Shown in pieces: positions 1 through 8,347 of a DNA stretch of 64,000 bases (positions are counted from its first letter, which is position 1; every line of letters begins with the position of its first letter). The translations under genes were made by a program, and so were the position numbers. The DNA comes from Chryseobacterium sp. ZHDP1. Lineage in GTDB: Bacteria; Bacteroidota; Bacteroidia; Flavobacteriales; Weeksellaceae. A model generated the notes under the pieces. The model ran no database searches. It saw only the letters and a program-made list of their open reading frames with translations, and had not been told where the DNA came from. The DNA lies in assembly GCF_018603435.1 (NCBI RefSeq), contig NZ_CP075682.1, positions 4,278,001 to 4,342,000 on the forward strand, given 5' to 3'.

Positions 1-2
1 AT

Positions 3-659
3 CAGCTGATTAAAAAATACCCGGTTGGCTATGGTGCATTTGGGACTGCTATCTCAAAAGATGGGAAACAGCTGTTTATCAACAATGAAGCGACTAATAC
101 GGTAACCTTGGTCAATCCAGAAACATCTGAGGTCAAGAATATCATTACTGGCTTTCATCAGCCCAGGCAAGGGGTGAAATTTAATCCTGATAATACAAAG
201 CTCTATGTGACCAATTTTGGAAACGACCATATCACCGTTGTTGATGTTAAAACGCTAAAAATAGAAGGAGAAGTGGAGGGTTTCAATAAAATCCGGGCCA
301 TCTCGATTAGTAAGGACGGTAAAACCTTATATGCAGCGAACAGCGGAACAAATGAACTGCTTATAGTAGACATCGCCAGTAAAAAGATTGCTTATCGCAT
401 TCCTGTTGGGAAAGATAATTACGGAGCAAGTTTGTCTCCAGATGGAAAATTTGTGTTAAGCGGTAACAAAATTGATAATACTATTTCAGTAGTTGACGTT
501 AAAACCAATAAGAATATCCAAACCATCAAAGGTTTTAAAGAACCAAGACAAGCCATCGTTTTTTCGAAATACGGAAAGTTCCTTTATGTTTTGAACAACG
601 ATTTAAGTGTGGATAAAGTCAGCATGGCTAACTATAAAATCGTTCAGTCAATGAAATGA
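3..659 (+). CDS. YVTN/YncE-family beta-propeller protein, 5' truncated
   Basis: The reading frame is open from the window edge, so the true start lies upstream; the first in-frame TTG at 108 is internal. The visible part has about five propeller-type repeats with motifs such as LYVTNFGNDHITVVDV, LYAANSGTNELLIVDI and LYVLNN, each with an SxDGK turn. This is the 40-residue YVTN repeat pattern of surface or periplasmic seven-bladed propellers. The N-terminus, and with it any signal peptide, is outside the window, so location and ligand cannot be judged. The function within the family is not known from sequence. Confidence 0.8.
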   Translation, partial: QLIKKYPVGYGAFGTAISKDGKQLFINNEATNTVTLVNPETSEVKNIITGFHQPRQGVKFNPDNTKLYVTNFGNDHITVVDVKTLKIEGEVEGFNKIRAISISKDGKTLYAANSGTNELLIVDIASKKIAYRIPVGKDNYGASLSPDGKFVLSGNKIDNTISVVDVKTNKNIQTIKGFKEPRQAIVFSKYGKFLYVLNNDLSVDKVSMANYKIVQSMK

Positions 660-688
660 TCAGGTGATAATAAATATTACTTTTTGAA

Positions 689-1153
689 ATGCCAACAGAA
701 ATCTTACTGATCACAGAAGCAAAAGCTTCTGATACAAAATCTTTTTACAAATGTAATACACCTTTGTATAGGAGTGTAAAGTCTGCCTTTGAAATGCAAT
801 TTGGAAACTTTGAAACCGATATTGATTTTTTAGCATTTTTTAAGGAAATGAAATGCAAAATTGAATATTTGGTGACTGAAGTAATTGACCGAAAGGATAA
901 AAAAATCAGACAAAAACAACGTTCTGAAAGTGTTGACTCGCTTTCGAAAAGATTAAGAATATACCGTCCCAAATGTATTATCATTATAATGAAGGATATT
1001 GAAAACTTTGTTTTAATGGCGGTAGAAAGAGCAAATTTACCAGAAGATTTATTTATTAAAAGTGTTCCATTCCCAGCAATGAGTGAAAAAAACAGAATCA
1101 ATTGTGAGCTTGGAATAGCAAAAATTCTTAAAGATTATGTCGTAGGTCATTGA
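689..1153 (+). CDS. Uncharacterised protein, 154 aa
   Basis: The ATG at 689 is the only start after an in-frame stop at 671. It sits 29 nt after the propeller gene, so the two may be co-transcribed. The protein is soluble and mixed alpha/beta, with no signal peptide or membrane segment. It has a central basic stretch (RKDKKIRQKQRSES, residues about 69-82) followed by a hydrophobic strand (CIIIIMKDIENFVLMAVER). I do not recognise the family. The opposite strand also has an open frame here (745-1101), but its composition looks like a shadow. Confidence 0.6.
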   Translation: MPTEILLITEAKASDTKSFYKCNTPLYRSVKSAFEMQFGNFETDIDFLAFFKEMKCKIEYLVTEVIDRKDKKIRQKQRSESVDSLSKRLRIYRPKCIIIIMKDIENFVLMAVERANLPEDLFIKSVPFPAMSEKNRINCELGIAKILKDYVVGH

Positions 1154-1181
1154 TTTTTATTACCTTTGATTATTCAAAAAA

Positions 1182-1235
1182 AGGGAATGGTGTCTCCCTT
1201 ACCCAACCGCCCTAAAAAGCTGATGGCGCCTGATT
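1182..1235 (+). promoter_or_regulatory. Fluoride riboswitch (crcB motif)
   Basis: The leader contains GGGAATGGTGTCTCCC, then CAACCGCCC, then GCTGATGGCGCCTG. These match the conserved blocks of crcB/fluoride riboswitches. GGTGTC (from 1188) can pair with GGCGCC near 1225-1230, as the equivalent segments do in the Thermotoga petrophila riboswitch. It ends about 37 nt before the start of the CLC gene, whose family includes dedicated fluoride exporters. No clear T-tract terminator follows, so regulation may be at translation initiation (inference). Confidence 0.9.
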
Positions 1236-1271
1236 AAAATTGAATGTTCAATCATTTAGTCAGGATATATT

Positions 1272-2576
1272 ATGCATTATCATCAAAAATCGAAAGGGCA
1301 AAAATCCTTTATCAGAACAAAAGCTTTTTTTAGAGCTTATCCATCACTTCCCTATATCATCAAATGGTTATTCATTAGCCTTGTAATAGGTGCTTGTATC
1401 GGAACTGCGTCCGCATTATTTTTAAAAACATTAGGCTGGGTTACAGATTTCAGGGAAAATCACCTTTGGTTGATTGCCTTACTTCCGGTTGCAGGGTTCG
1501 TAATCGGATATATTTACCATCAATTTGGTAAAGAAGTTGAAGCAGGAAATAATCTGCTGATTGATACTATTCACGACCCTAAAGAAATCATTCCTTTTCG
1601 GATGGCGCCTTTTGTTTATCTCGGAACTTTGGCTACCCACCTCTTTGGAGGTTCTGCGGGAAGAGAAGGAACAGCGATACAAATGGCAGGTTCTATTGCC
1701 GACCAATTTACCAAGCCACTAAAACTCAATCTAAATGAAAGAAAAGTTTTAATTATTGCCGCCATTGCTGCCGGTTTTGGTTCTGTATTCGGAACGCCGC
1801 TAGCCGGAGCCATTTTCGGTCTGGAAGTTTTTCTGATTGGCAGACTAAAATATGATTCGATTTTTCCGGCATTTGCATCGGCAATCATCGCAGACTTAGT
1901 CACCAAACTTTGGAAAACCGGACATACCCATTATCATATTCCGACCATTCCTGATTTTTCATTTTTAAATGGTTTATACGCCATTCTTGCCGGAATAGCT
2001 TTCGGGCTATGTGCTGCAATTTTCAGCAAAACCATTCATCGTGTGGGTAAAATTTTCAAAGCAAAAATTTCTTACCCACCTTTACGTCCTTTGGTTGGAG
2101 GTATTTTAGTTGCAACCGCAGTTTGGGCTTTAGGAACGACAAAATATATCGGTTTAGGAATTCCTACCATTGTTTCGTCTTTTGAACAGCAATTACCAGC
2201 CTACGATTTTGCATTAAAAATGATTTTTACCATTGTTACATTAGCCGCAGGATTTAAAGGTGGTGAGGTGACACCTTTATTTTTTATCGGAGCTGCATTG
2301 GGAAATTCGCTGGGCTATTTTATTCCTTTACCAACAGGGCTTTTGGCAGGAATGGGCTTTGTAGCAGTTTTTGCAGGCGCTACCAATACACCTCTGGCTT
2401 GTAGTATTATGGCAATTGAACTTTTCGGGAGTGATTGTGGGGTTTATGTAGCCATTGCGTGCGTTGTTGCTTATTTATTCTCAGGTCATAGCAGTATTTA
2501 TGGCAGACAGATGATCGGTGAGCCTAAACACAACAGGTTTGGAAACTACACCGGAAAAAGACTAAATGAACTATAA
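1272..2576 (+). CDS. CLC-F type fluoride/proton antiporter
   Basis: This is a 434-aa CLC-family membrane protein with about ten hydrophobic helices. It carries the gating motif GREGT (residues 130-134, Glu132). CLC-F fluoride exporters have Thr here, where chloride-type CLCs usually have GREGP. The N-terminal AGNNLLIDTIH segment is also typical of the bacterial CLC-F branch. The fluoride riboswitch directly upstream supports fluoride export rather than chloride exchange. A DUF190-like gene overlaps the 3' end, which suggests a fluoride-resistance operon. It should act in the inner membrane, exporting F- in exchange for H+. Confidence 0.9.
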   Translation: MHYHQKSKGQKSFIRTKAFFRAYPSLPYIIKWLFISLVIGACIGTASALFLKTLGWVTDFRENHLWLIALLPVAGFVIGYIYHQFGKEVEAGNNLLIDTIHDPKEIIPFRMAPFVYLGTLATHLFGGSAGREGTAIQMAGSIADQFTKPLKLNLNERKVLIIAAIAAGFGSVFGTPLAGAIFGLEVFLIGRLKYDSIFPAFASAIIADLVTKLWKTGHTHYHIPTIPDFSFLNGLYAILAGIAFGLCAAIFSKTIHRVGKIFKAKISYPPLRPLVGGILVATAVWALGTTKYIGLGIPTIVSSFEQQLPAYDFALKMIFTIVTLAAGFKGGEVTPLFFIGAALGNSLGYFIPLPTGLLAGMGFVAVFAGATNTPLACSIMAIELFGSDCGVYVAIACVVAYLFSGHSSIYGRQMIGEPKHNRFGNYTGKRLNEL

Positions 2577-2937
2577 TTTTAAAATTATGAACGCAGAAAA
2601 TTTAGCCATTGCAAAAATATACTTTAGATACGGACAATCAGTAGTTGGGCAGAACTTTTGGAGGAAACTTTGGAATAATAATCTTGGAGAATATCTTTTG
2701 AAAAAGGCGAAACAAAACGCTATCCATCAAGCCAATATTTTTACTGCTAAAAGCGGATATTTAAATAACGGTTCTATCCAATACAATATTTCTGAAATTC
2801 CGTCATCTGAAAATCCTGTTTGTTTAGAGTTAGTAGATGAATCCAGTAAGATAAAGGCTTTTTTGAACGAGAATAAAGAAGAATTACAGAAAGTATCTTT
2901 GATATTACTGAATGACATGATTATTGAATTAGCATAA
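2566..2937 (+). CDS. DUF190-like protein
   Basis: This small soluble protein (123 aa) overlaps the end of the CLC-F gene by 11 nt. Its order of elements resembles DUF190: an opening strand (IAKIYFRYGQSVVGQNFW), a helix rich in Lys/Ala (LLKKAKQNAIHQANIF), a Gly-containing loop, then PVCLELVDESSKIKAFL. DUF190 genes often accompany CrcB fluoride channels, so a role in fluoride resistance is plausible, but the biochemical activity is unknown. An alternative start is ATG 2587, which removes seven residues and the overlap. The family call rests on pattern only. Confidence 0.6.
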   Translation: MNYNFKIMNAENLAIAKIYFRYGQSVVGQNFWRKLWNNNLGEYLLKKAKQNAIHQANIFTAKSGYLNNGSIQYNISEIPSSENPVCLELVDESSKIKAFLNENKEELQKVSLILLNDMIIELA

Positions 2938-2963
2938 ATCTCATTTTGAAAAGCTATTTATCC

Positions 2964-2999
2964 ATTCAGAAATACTTCAAAATCCATCGCTTACTTTGT
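2964..2999 (+). promoter_or_regulatory. Promoter/operator copy A of the shared ATTCAGAAA motif
   Basis: ATTCAGAAA, 7 nt, AAATC, 9 nt, CTTTGT. The spacing is identical to the copies at 4975, 7010 and 7807. The TTACTTTG end resembles the Bacteroidetes -7 box. It lies 33 nt before the response-regulator gene, which suggests autoregulation. Confidence 0.7.
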
Positions 3000-3032
3000 T
3001 TATTAAATCGTTAAAATTAATAGAATGAACAG

Positions 3033-3707
3033 ATGAAAATATTAATTATAGAAGATGAAAAGTTATTGGCTGAAAGTATTGCCACTTACTTAAAACAGGA
3101 ACAATATAATTGTGAATTTGCTTCTACTTTTGATGAAGCTATTGAAAAAACAGGCGTTTACGAATATGATTGCATTTTGTTAGATTTGAATCTTCCTGAT
3201 GGCGAAGGTCTGGAAATTCTGGAAGCGTTAAAAAAAGAAAGTAAACAGGATGGTGTCATTATTATTTCGGCAAGGGATGCTGTAGATGATAAAATTATAG
3301 GGCTCAAATTAGGTGCGGATGATTACCTCCCAAAACCTTTTCATCTTTCAGAACTGAGTGCCAGAATATATTCGGTAATACGAAGAAGACAGTTTTCCAG
3401 TACCAATCATTTAGAAATCAATGAACTTTCAATTGATTTGCTTGCGAAAGAAGTACGTGTAAACAATCAAGTGATTACACTTACAAAAAAAGAATATGAT
3501 TTGCTTATTTTTTTAATTGGCAACAAAAATCGTATTGTATCTAAAGTAGCTTTAGCAGAGCATCTATCAGGAGATATGGCAGATATGTTGGATAATGTAG
3601 ATTTTGTGTATGCACACGTAAAAAACTTGAAAAAGAAGCTGGCAGATGCTGGTTGCGATGATTATATCAAAACAGTTTATAAAATGGGCTACAAATGGGA
3701 CGTGTGA
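3033..3707 (+). CDS. OmpR/PhoB-family response regulator
   Basis: This is a 224-aa two-domain regulator. The receiver domain has the acidic pair in IIEDE (residues 5-9), phospho-acceptor Asp51 (LLDLNLPDG) and conserved Lys101 (LPKPF). The C-terminal winged helix contains LTKKEYDLLIFL and ends in VYKMGYKW. The histidine kinase gene overlaps its 3' end by 13 nt. A 36-bp motif upstream is repeated before three downstream genes. The protein probably binds the near-tandem 9-nt repeats inside that motif; this is inferred from placement. Confidence 0.93.
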   Translation: MKILIIEDEKLLAESIATYLKQEQYNCEFASTFDEAIEKTGVYEYDCILLDLNLPDGEGLEILEALKKESKQDGVIIISARDAVDDKIIGLKLGADDYLPKPFHLSELSARIYSVIRRRQFSSTNHLEINELSIDLLAKEVRVNNQVITLTKKEYDLLIFLIGNKNRIVSKVALAEHLSGDMADMLDNVDFVYAHVKNLKKKLADAGCDDYIKTVYKMGYKWDV

Positions 3708-4972
3708 ATGGCTTACTAAACAAAACATTACTCTATTATACTTTTTTGGCAACATTCGTTCTGTTGTTGAGTGCTCCTTTTTTCTATCTTGTAATGGAAA
3801 AGCTATATACGGACGACGTGGATGAAGCGATATACCTGCGAAAAAAAGAATTTGAAATTGACCATCTTAAAACGATTCGTTCTTCTGATATTCATATATG
3901 GAACCGCTTCAACAGGGATGTAAGAATTATACCGGATACCATTTCTGGAAACCGCAAAAATAAGATTATTCAGGAAACTATATTCGATGAAGTAGTACCG
4001 GAATGGGAACCTTATCGGGTACTATATTCGGATGTGAAGATTGAAGGAAAGCCTTATGTATTAAAAATTCAGCTCAACCTGGTAGAATCCGAAGATTTGA
4101 TTAAAGCCATTATTTATGTCTATCTGGTCATTCTCGGAGGAATGCTGCTGGTTATATTTTTCATAACCCGTTTTATTGCAAACCGTTTGTGCAAACCATT
4201 TTACGAAACATTACAACTGATTGATAAATTTAATATTGAACAACAATCGCTTCCATCATTCAATAAAACCGGAACAAAAGAATTTGACCAACTGAACACA
4301 GGAATTGAAAAAATGATTGTTTCTAATGTAAAATCATATAACTCCCAGAAATCCTTTACCCAAAATGCTTCACACGAGTTGCAGACTCCTTTGGCAATTT
4401 TTCAATCCAAACTCGATTTACTTTTACAGGATACTTCACTTACCCAGCAACAATCCGTTGTTTTGCAGTCTTTGTACGAAGCCTCGCTGCGTCTATCCCG
4501 TATCAATAAAAACCTATTGCTCCTCACCAAAATTGAAAACAGGCAATATGCAGAGGTTTCAACATTTACGGTAAACGAATTGGTCAATGATGTTATTGGC
4601 TATTTTGAGGAACAGGCAGAAAATAAAAATTTACGGATAGAAATCGAAGAAAATGCTATCATTGAAATTAACGCCAACAGGGTTTTAACAGAGATATTAA
4701 TAAATAACCTTATACTAAATGCTATACGGCATAATTTAGAAAATGGAAATATTACCATTCTAATTGAAGATGCCAAATTCAGTATAATCAACACAGGAAT
4801 TTATAAAGAACTTGACAATGCTATTCTTTTTAAAAGATTTGGCAAGGCAACCACCGATACACGAAGTTCAGGCTTAGGTTTGGCTATCGTGAAGGAGATT
4901 GTGGAACAATACAAATGGGATATCAAATACGAGTTTAAAAATAATCTGCATTGTTTTACAGTGCTTTTCTAA
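3695..4972 (+). CDS. Sensor histidine kinase
   Basis: This is a 425-aa membrane kinase with TM1 near residues 10-30, a periplasmic sensor of about 105 residues, and TM2 near 137-157. A HAMP-like linker is followed by the HisKA box with His227 in SHELQTPL. The ATPase domain shows the N box (NLILNAIRHN) and G2 box (SSGLGLAIVKEI). It overlaps the regulator gene and is its cognate kinase. A GTG at 3704 is an alternative start. The periplasmic sensor has no recognised ligand motif. Confidence 0.92.
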   Translation: MGRVNGLLNKTLLYYTFLATFVLLLSAPFFYLVMEKLYTDDVDEAIYLRKKEFEIDHLKTIRSSDIHIWNRFNRDVRIIPDTISGNRKNKIIQETIFDEVVPEWEPYRVLYSDVKIEGKPYVLKIQLNLVESEDLIKAIIYVYLVILGGMLLVIFFITRFIANRLCKPFYETLQLIDKFNIEQQSLPSFNKTGTKEFDQLNTGIEKMIVSNVKSYNSQKSFTQNASHELQTPLAIFQSKLDLLLQDTSLTQQQSVVLQSLYEASLRLSRINKNLLLLTKIENRQYAEVSTFTVNELVNDVIGYFEEQAENKNLRIEIEENAIIEINANRVLTEILINNLILNAIRHNLENGNITILIEDAKFSIINTGIYKELDNAILFKRFGKATTDTRSSGLGLAIVKEIVEQYKWDIKYEFKNNLHCFTVLF

Positions 4973-4974
4973 AA

Positions 4975-5010
4975 ATTCAGAAAATCTACAAAATCATATA
5001 TATACTTTGT
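4975..5010 (+). promoter_or_regulatory. Promoter/operator copy B of the shared ATTCAGAAA motif
   Basis: The cleanest copy, with CAGAAAATC followed immediately by TACAAAATC (near-perfect 9-nt tandem half-sites), then 9 nt and CTTTGT. It starts three bases after the kinase stop codon and lies 20 nt before the transferase start. Confidence 0.75.
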
Positions 5011-5029
5011 TCGCATAAAATGAAAAAGT

Positions 5030-6997
5030 ATGTATTTGTTAAAAATATTCAAAAGCCGGTTTTCTATACTCTTTTCCCTGTTCACGCTATACATTACCTT
5101 ATCGCTGCTTTTAAGAGTAGGGTTGCTTTTATATTCGGTACACAATATTGATTTTACTGTTGCCAATATTATGAAAATACTTTTTTTAGGATTTTCATTC
5201 GATATCACAACGGGTCTGTTTTTCATAACAACATATAACATTTTTCTTCTTGCTCTTCCCAAAAAATGGATTGGTAGTTTGCTGGATAAAACATTCACCT
5301 ATTGTTATTGCTTTATTGTTTTGTTATTGATGTATTTCAGTTTGATGGCAGAAATCCCATTTTGGGATGAATTTGGGGTAAGATTCAATTTCATTGCTGT
5401 CGACTATCTTATATACACTTATGAAGTTATTACTAATATCAATCAATCCTATCCACTTCCGCTGATTATAGGGATATTATTAATTCTGATTGTTCTAAGT
5501 TTCTATTTATTTCAAGAAAAAAAATTTTTCCTTTATAGTTTTACGAATAAAATGCCATTTCTAAAAAGATTGATAATGAGTGTAAGCCTATTAATATTAA
5601 CCTTTAGCCTTGGCTTCTTTTTAAAAAATAATTGGGCTGATAACGGAAATAATCTTACGGTAAATGAATTAGGTAAAAATGGGGTGTTTTCATTTTTTGC
5701 TGCATTCAGATCGAATGAGCTTGATTATGGAACTTTTTATCCAACAATAAATCAAAGGCAAGCCTATCTGGTTCTAAGAAAAAAACTTTTGCAAAACAAC
5801 CAGCACTATTTGTCAAAAAGCAACACAGAAATTTTACGAGAAACCGAAGGCGAAACACTTATTAGGCCTAATATTATTTTATTAACCATTGAGAGTTTTA
5901 GTGCTGAATTTTTAAAATCATTCGGTAATACCCAAAATCTTACGCCAAACTATGATGCACTATCCGCAGAAAGCATATTTTTTACCAATTTGTTTGCGAC
6001 TGGTACACGTACTGTGAGGGGAATGGAAGCACTCACCTTATCCATTCCGCCCACTCCTGGAAACAGTATTGTAAGGCGTCCCGATAATCAACATCTTTTT
6101 TCTGTGGCCACAATTGTAAGAAACAAAAATTATCATCCATATTTCATTTATGGTGGTGATGGTTATTTCGACAATATGAACAATTTTTTCGGGGGTCAGG
6201 GTTTTGATATTGTTGACAGGGATCGTGGCAACACACTTTCAGAAGATATAGCTACCAAACGGTACCGTATTCCAGACAGTGAAGTAAGTTTTGAAAATGC
6301 TTGGGGCGTTTGTGATGAAGATCTTTACAAACAGTCCATAAAATATGCAGATATCAACTTTGAAGAAAAAAAACCTTTCTTTCAATTTGTGATGACAACA
6401 TCTAATCATAAGCCCTATACTTTTCCAAATGGAAAAATAAATCTTCCTCAGGGAGAGCGTGACGCTGCCGTTAAATACACTGATTATGCTTTAGGAAAAT
6501 TTATTGCTCTTGCAAAAACAAAAGCTTGGTTTAAAAATACAGTTTTTGTCATAGTAGCGGACCATTGTGCCAGTAGCGCAGGAAAATGGGAAATCAACAT
6601 AAACAAGCATCACATACCTGCAATTATTTATAATTTAAATCAAAAGCCTGAGAAAATTGATAGATTGATGTCTCAAATTGATTTAATGCCAACACTATTC
6701 GGTTATTTAGGGTGGGATTACAATACTGCTTTATATGGTAAAGATATTAACCAAACGAAGATTGGGGAAGAACGTGCTTTCATAGGTAATTATCGTACAC
6801 TTGGTTTGCTAAAAGGAGATATTTTTACCCAAATTAACGACCGTAAAAAAACAGTTCAATATAACTTTGATCAAAAATCCGGGGAGATGAGAGAGGATCA
6901 ATTTAAAAATAGTGAACTTACTAATGAAACCATTTCCTACTATCAAACTGCAAGCGAAAGGTTTAAAGAAGGGAAAATGAAAGAAATTCAAAAATAA
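5030..6997 (+). CDS. LTA-synthase-like sulfatase-fold membrane transferase
   Basis: This 655-aa protein has an N-terminal membrane domain of about five helices (residues 10-200) and an extracytoplasmic alkaline-phosphatase/sulfatase-fold domain (about 278-620). Catalytic signatures are Glu288 in LLTIESFS, a candidate nucleophile Thr328 in GTRTVRG, and Asp511-His512 in VADHCASS. The layout resembles LtaS-type phosphoglycerol and phosphoethanolamine transferases. In a Gram-negative host the likely acceptors are lipid A, glycans or lipids, not LTA. It sits behind its own copy of the regulon motif, next to PAP2 phosphatases and an efflux set, which suggests envelope remodelling under stress. The substrate is not determined. 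Confidence 0.85.
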   Translation: MYLLKIFKSRFSILFSLFTLYITLSLLLRVGLLLYSVHNIDFTVANIMKILFLGFSFDITTGLFFITTYNIFLLALPKKWIGSLLDKTFTYCYCFIVLLLMYFSLMAEIPFWDEFGVRFNFIAVDYLIYTYEVITNINQSYPLPLIIGILLILIVLSFYLFQEKKFFLYSFTNKMPFLKRLIMSVSLLILTFSLGFFLKNNWADNGNNLTVNELGKNGVFSFFAAFRSNELDYGTFYPTINQRQAYLVLRKKLLQNNQHYLSKSNTEILRETEGETLIRPNIILLTIESFSAEFLKSFGNTQNLTPNYDALSAESIFFTNLFATGTRTVRGMEALTLSIPPTPGNSIVRRPDNQHLFSVATIVRNKNYHPYFIYGGDGYFDNMNNFFGGQGFDIVDRDRGNTLSEDIATKRYRIPDSEVSFENAWGVCDEDLYKQSIKYADINFEEKKPFFQFVMTTSNHKPYTFPNGKINLPQGERDAAVKYTDYALGKFIALAKTKAWFKNTVFVIVADHCASSAGKWEININKHHIPAIIYNLNQKPEKIDRLMSQIDLMPTLFGYLGWDYNTALYGKDINQTKIGEERAFIGNYRTLGLLKGDIFTQINDRKKTVQYNFDQKSGEMREDQFKNSELTNETISYYQTASERFKEGKMKEIQK

Positions 6998-7009
6998 ATT
7001 CTTCTAAAA

Positions 7010-7045
7010 ATTCAGAAAATCTGCTAAATCCTGTGCGAGCTTTAC
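7010..7045 (+). promoter_or_regulatory. Promoter/operator copy C of the shared ATTCAGAAA motif
   Basis: ATTCAGAAA, 7 nt, AAATC, 9 nt, CTTTAC. The last box deviates (CTTTAC for CTTTGT). It lies 8 nt before the next start codon, so the transcript leader would be very short. Confidence 0.65.
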
Positions 7046-7052
7046 AGGAAAA

Positions 7053-7805
7053 ATGAAAACTTTAAATAAAGTTGCGTCTGTAACGGTTCTTTTCTGGCTG
7101 ATGAAAATTGTCGCTACCACTTTGGGAGAAACTTTGGGTGATTTTATATCTATGACTTTGCAATTAGGATACGGAACCGGCATGCTAATTACTGCTATAT
7201 TTTTCACCATTATATTGTCGATACAGCTAACCTTAAAAAAGTATATTCCGGTTGTATTTTGGATGGTCATCATTGCCACAACCACATTGGGTACAGAAAT
7301 TTCTGATTTTACTGACCGAACCTTGGGCGCAGGATATTTTTTAGGAAGCGTAATGCTTATAACTTTTCTTTTTCTCACGCTCTTTATTTGGTACAAATCG
7401 TATCATAATCTTGAGGTGTATCCAATTTTCCAAAAAAGAAAAGAAGTTTTATACTGGATTGCAATATTGTTTTCTAACAGTTTAGGAACTGCTTTCGGAG
7501 ATTTTTTAAGTGATAATCTCGGGTTGAGTTATTTAAATGGAGCATTGATTACAGGCTGCATTATTATAGTAGTTGTCCTGCTGCATTATTTTACAAGGCT
7601 CAATCACGTATTATTGTTTTGGATCGCCTTCATTTTTACCCGTCCCTTCGGAGCCACTTTTGGAGATTTTCTTACCAAACCCCTTTCAAATGGAGGATTA
7701 AATCTCGGAACAGCAAATGCTTCTATCGTGTCTCTGATTTTATTATCGATGATGGTAATATTTTCTCATCTGAATTCTTTCAGAAAAAAATCTTCTACCG
7801 TCTAA
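7053..7805 (+). CDS. Four-repeat membrane protein (COG4705-like)
   Basis: This 250-aa integral membrane protein has about eight helices. It is built from four internal repeats, each with the core [T/S/P]-[L/F]-G-x3-[G/S]-D-F: TTLGETLGDF, TTLGTEISDF, NSLGTAFGDF and RPFGATFGDF. Each repeat is a helical hairpin of roughly 60 residues. The arrangement resembles the uncharacterised COG4705 membrane family. The intramembrane Asp in each repeat could bind a cation, but transport has not been established here. It has its own copy of the regulon motif. Confidence 0.75.
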   Translation: MKTLNKVASVTVLFWLMKIVATTLGETLGDFISMTLQLGYGTGMLITAIFFTIILSIQLTLKKYIPVVFWMVIIATTTLGTEISDFTDRTLGAGYFLGSVMLITFLFLTLFIWYKSYHNLEVYPIFQKRKEVLYWIAILFSNSLGTAFGDFLSDNLGLSYLNGALITGCIIIVVVLLHYFTRLNHVLLFWIAFIFTRPFGATFGDFLTKPLSNGGLNLGTANASIVSLILLSMMVIFSHLNSFRKKSSTV

Positions 7806-7806
7806 A

Positions 7807-7842
7807 ATTCAGAAATATTGCTAAATCACTTATGAGCTTTGT
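7807..7842 (+). promoter_or_regulatory. Promoter/operator copy D of the shared ATTCAGAAA motif
   Basis: ATTCAGAAA, 7 nt, AAATC, 9 nt, CTTTGT, beginning two bases after the stop codon of the four-repeat protein. A TTG inside it opens the frame of the next gene at 7839 but is not a credible start. Confidence 0.7.
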
Positions 7843-7868
7843 ACTATAAAATTTTAAAAAATAGTACA

Positions 7869-8294
7869 ATGAAAAAGTTAGCATTTCTATTGGCAGCTAC
7901 TGCAAGCATAAGCTTTACTTATGCGCAAAAAGTTTCAGAAAAGGAAGTTCCTGCCGTTGTAAAATCGGCATTGCAAAAAGAGTTTCCAACTATCAAAACC
8001 ATTAGGTGGGAAAAGGAAAAAGACAATTTTGAAGCAGGCTTTATACAAGACCATAAAGACTATTCTGTTCTCATCAACCCTTCAGGCAATATTTTGGAAA
8101 CTGAAAAGGCTATTCCCGTTAATATGCTTCCTGAAAAAGCCAGAGCGTATATCCATCAAAACTATCCCAGTAAGAAAATAGCGGAGTCCGCAAAAATTAC
8201 TGATGCTAAAGGTAATCTTACCTATGAAGCCGAGGTAGGCAAAAAAGACCTGATTTTCGATTCTAAAGGCCACTTTATAAAGGTTGCTCAGTAG
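7869..8294 (+). CDS. Periplasmic PepSY-like (BLIP-fold) protein
   Basis: This protein of 141 aa starts at ATG 7869, which begins a clear signal peptide (KKLAFLLAATASISFTYAQ). The upstream in-frame TTG at 7839 lies inside the promoter motif. The mature part has two similar alpha/beta units, VPAVVKSALQKEFPTIKTIRWEKE and LPEKARAYIHQNYPSKKIAESAKI. Each is followed by beta strands ending in INPSGNILE or FDSKGHFIK. This is the pattern of PepSY-like/DUF2874 periplasmic proteins, which often neighbour two-component systems in Bacteroidetes. It may bind a ligand or modulate the kinase (inference). Confidence 0.82.
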   Translation: MKKLAFLLAATASISFTYAQKVSEKEVPAVVKSALQKEFPTIKTIRWEKEKDNFEAGFIQDHKDYSVLINPSGNILETEKAIPVNMLPEKARAYIHQNYPSKKIAESAKITDAKGNLTYEAEVGKKDLIFDSKGHFIKVAQ

Positions 8295-8347
8295 CCAGAA
8301 CTGCTTTTTTCAAATCTTTTAAACTTGAATAAAAATGTATCCCGATA

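Noticed and set aside
745..1101. Open frame on the reverse strand inside the gene at 689-1153
   Set aside because: Composition (Ser/Ile/Phe runs) is that of a reverse-strand shadow, and the forward frame has a better start and charged-residue pattern.
8294..8347. Possible fifth operator copy before the TolC gene (CAGAACTGC... CAAATC)
   Set aside because: The spacing between the half-sites differs by three bases from the four true copies and no CTTTG box follows at the right distance.
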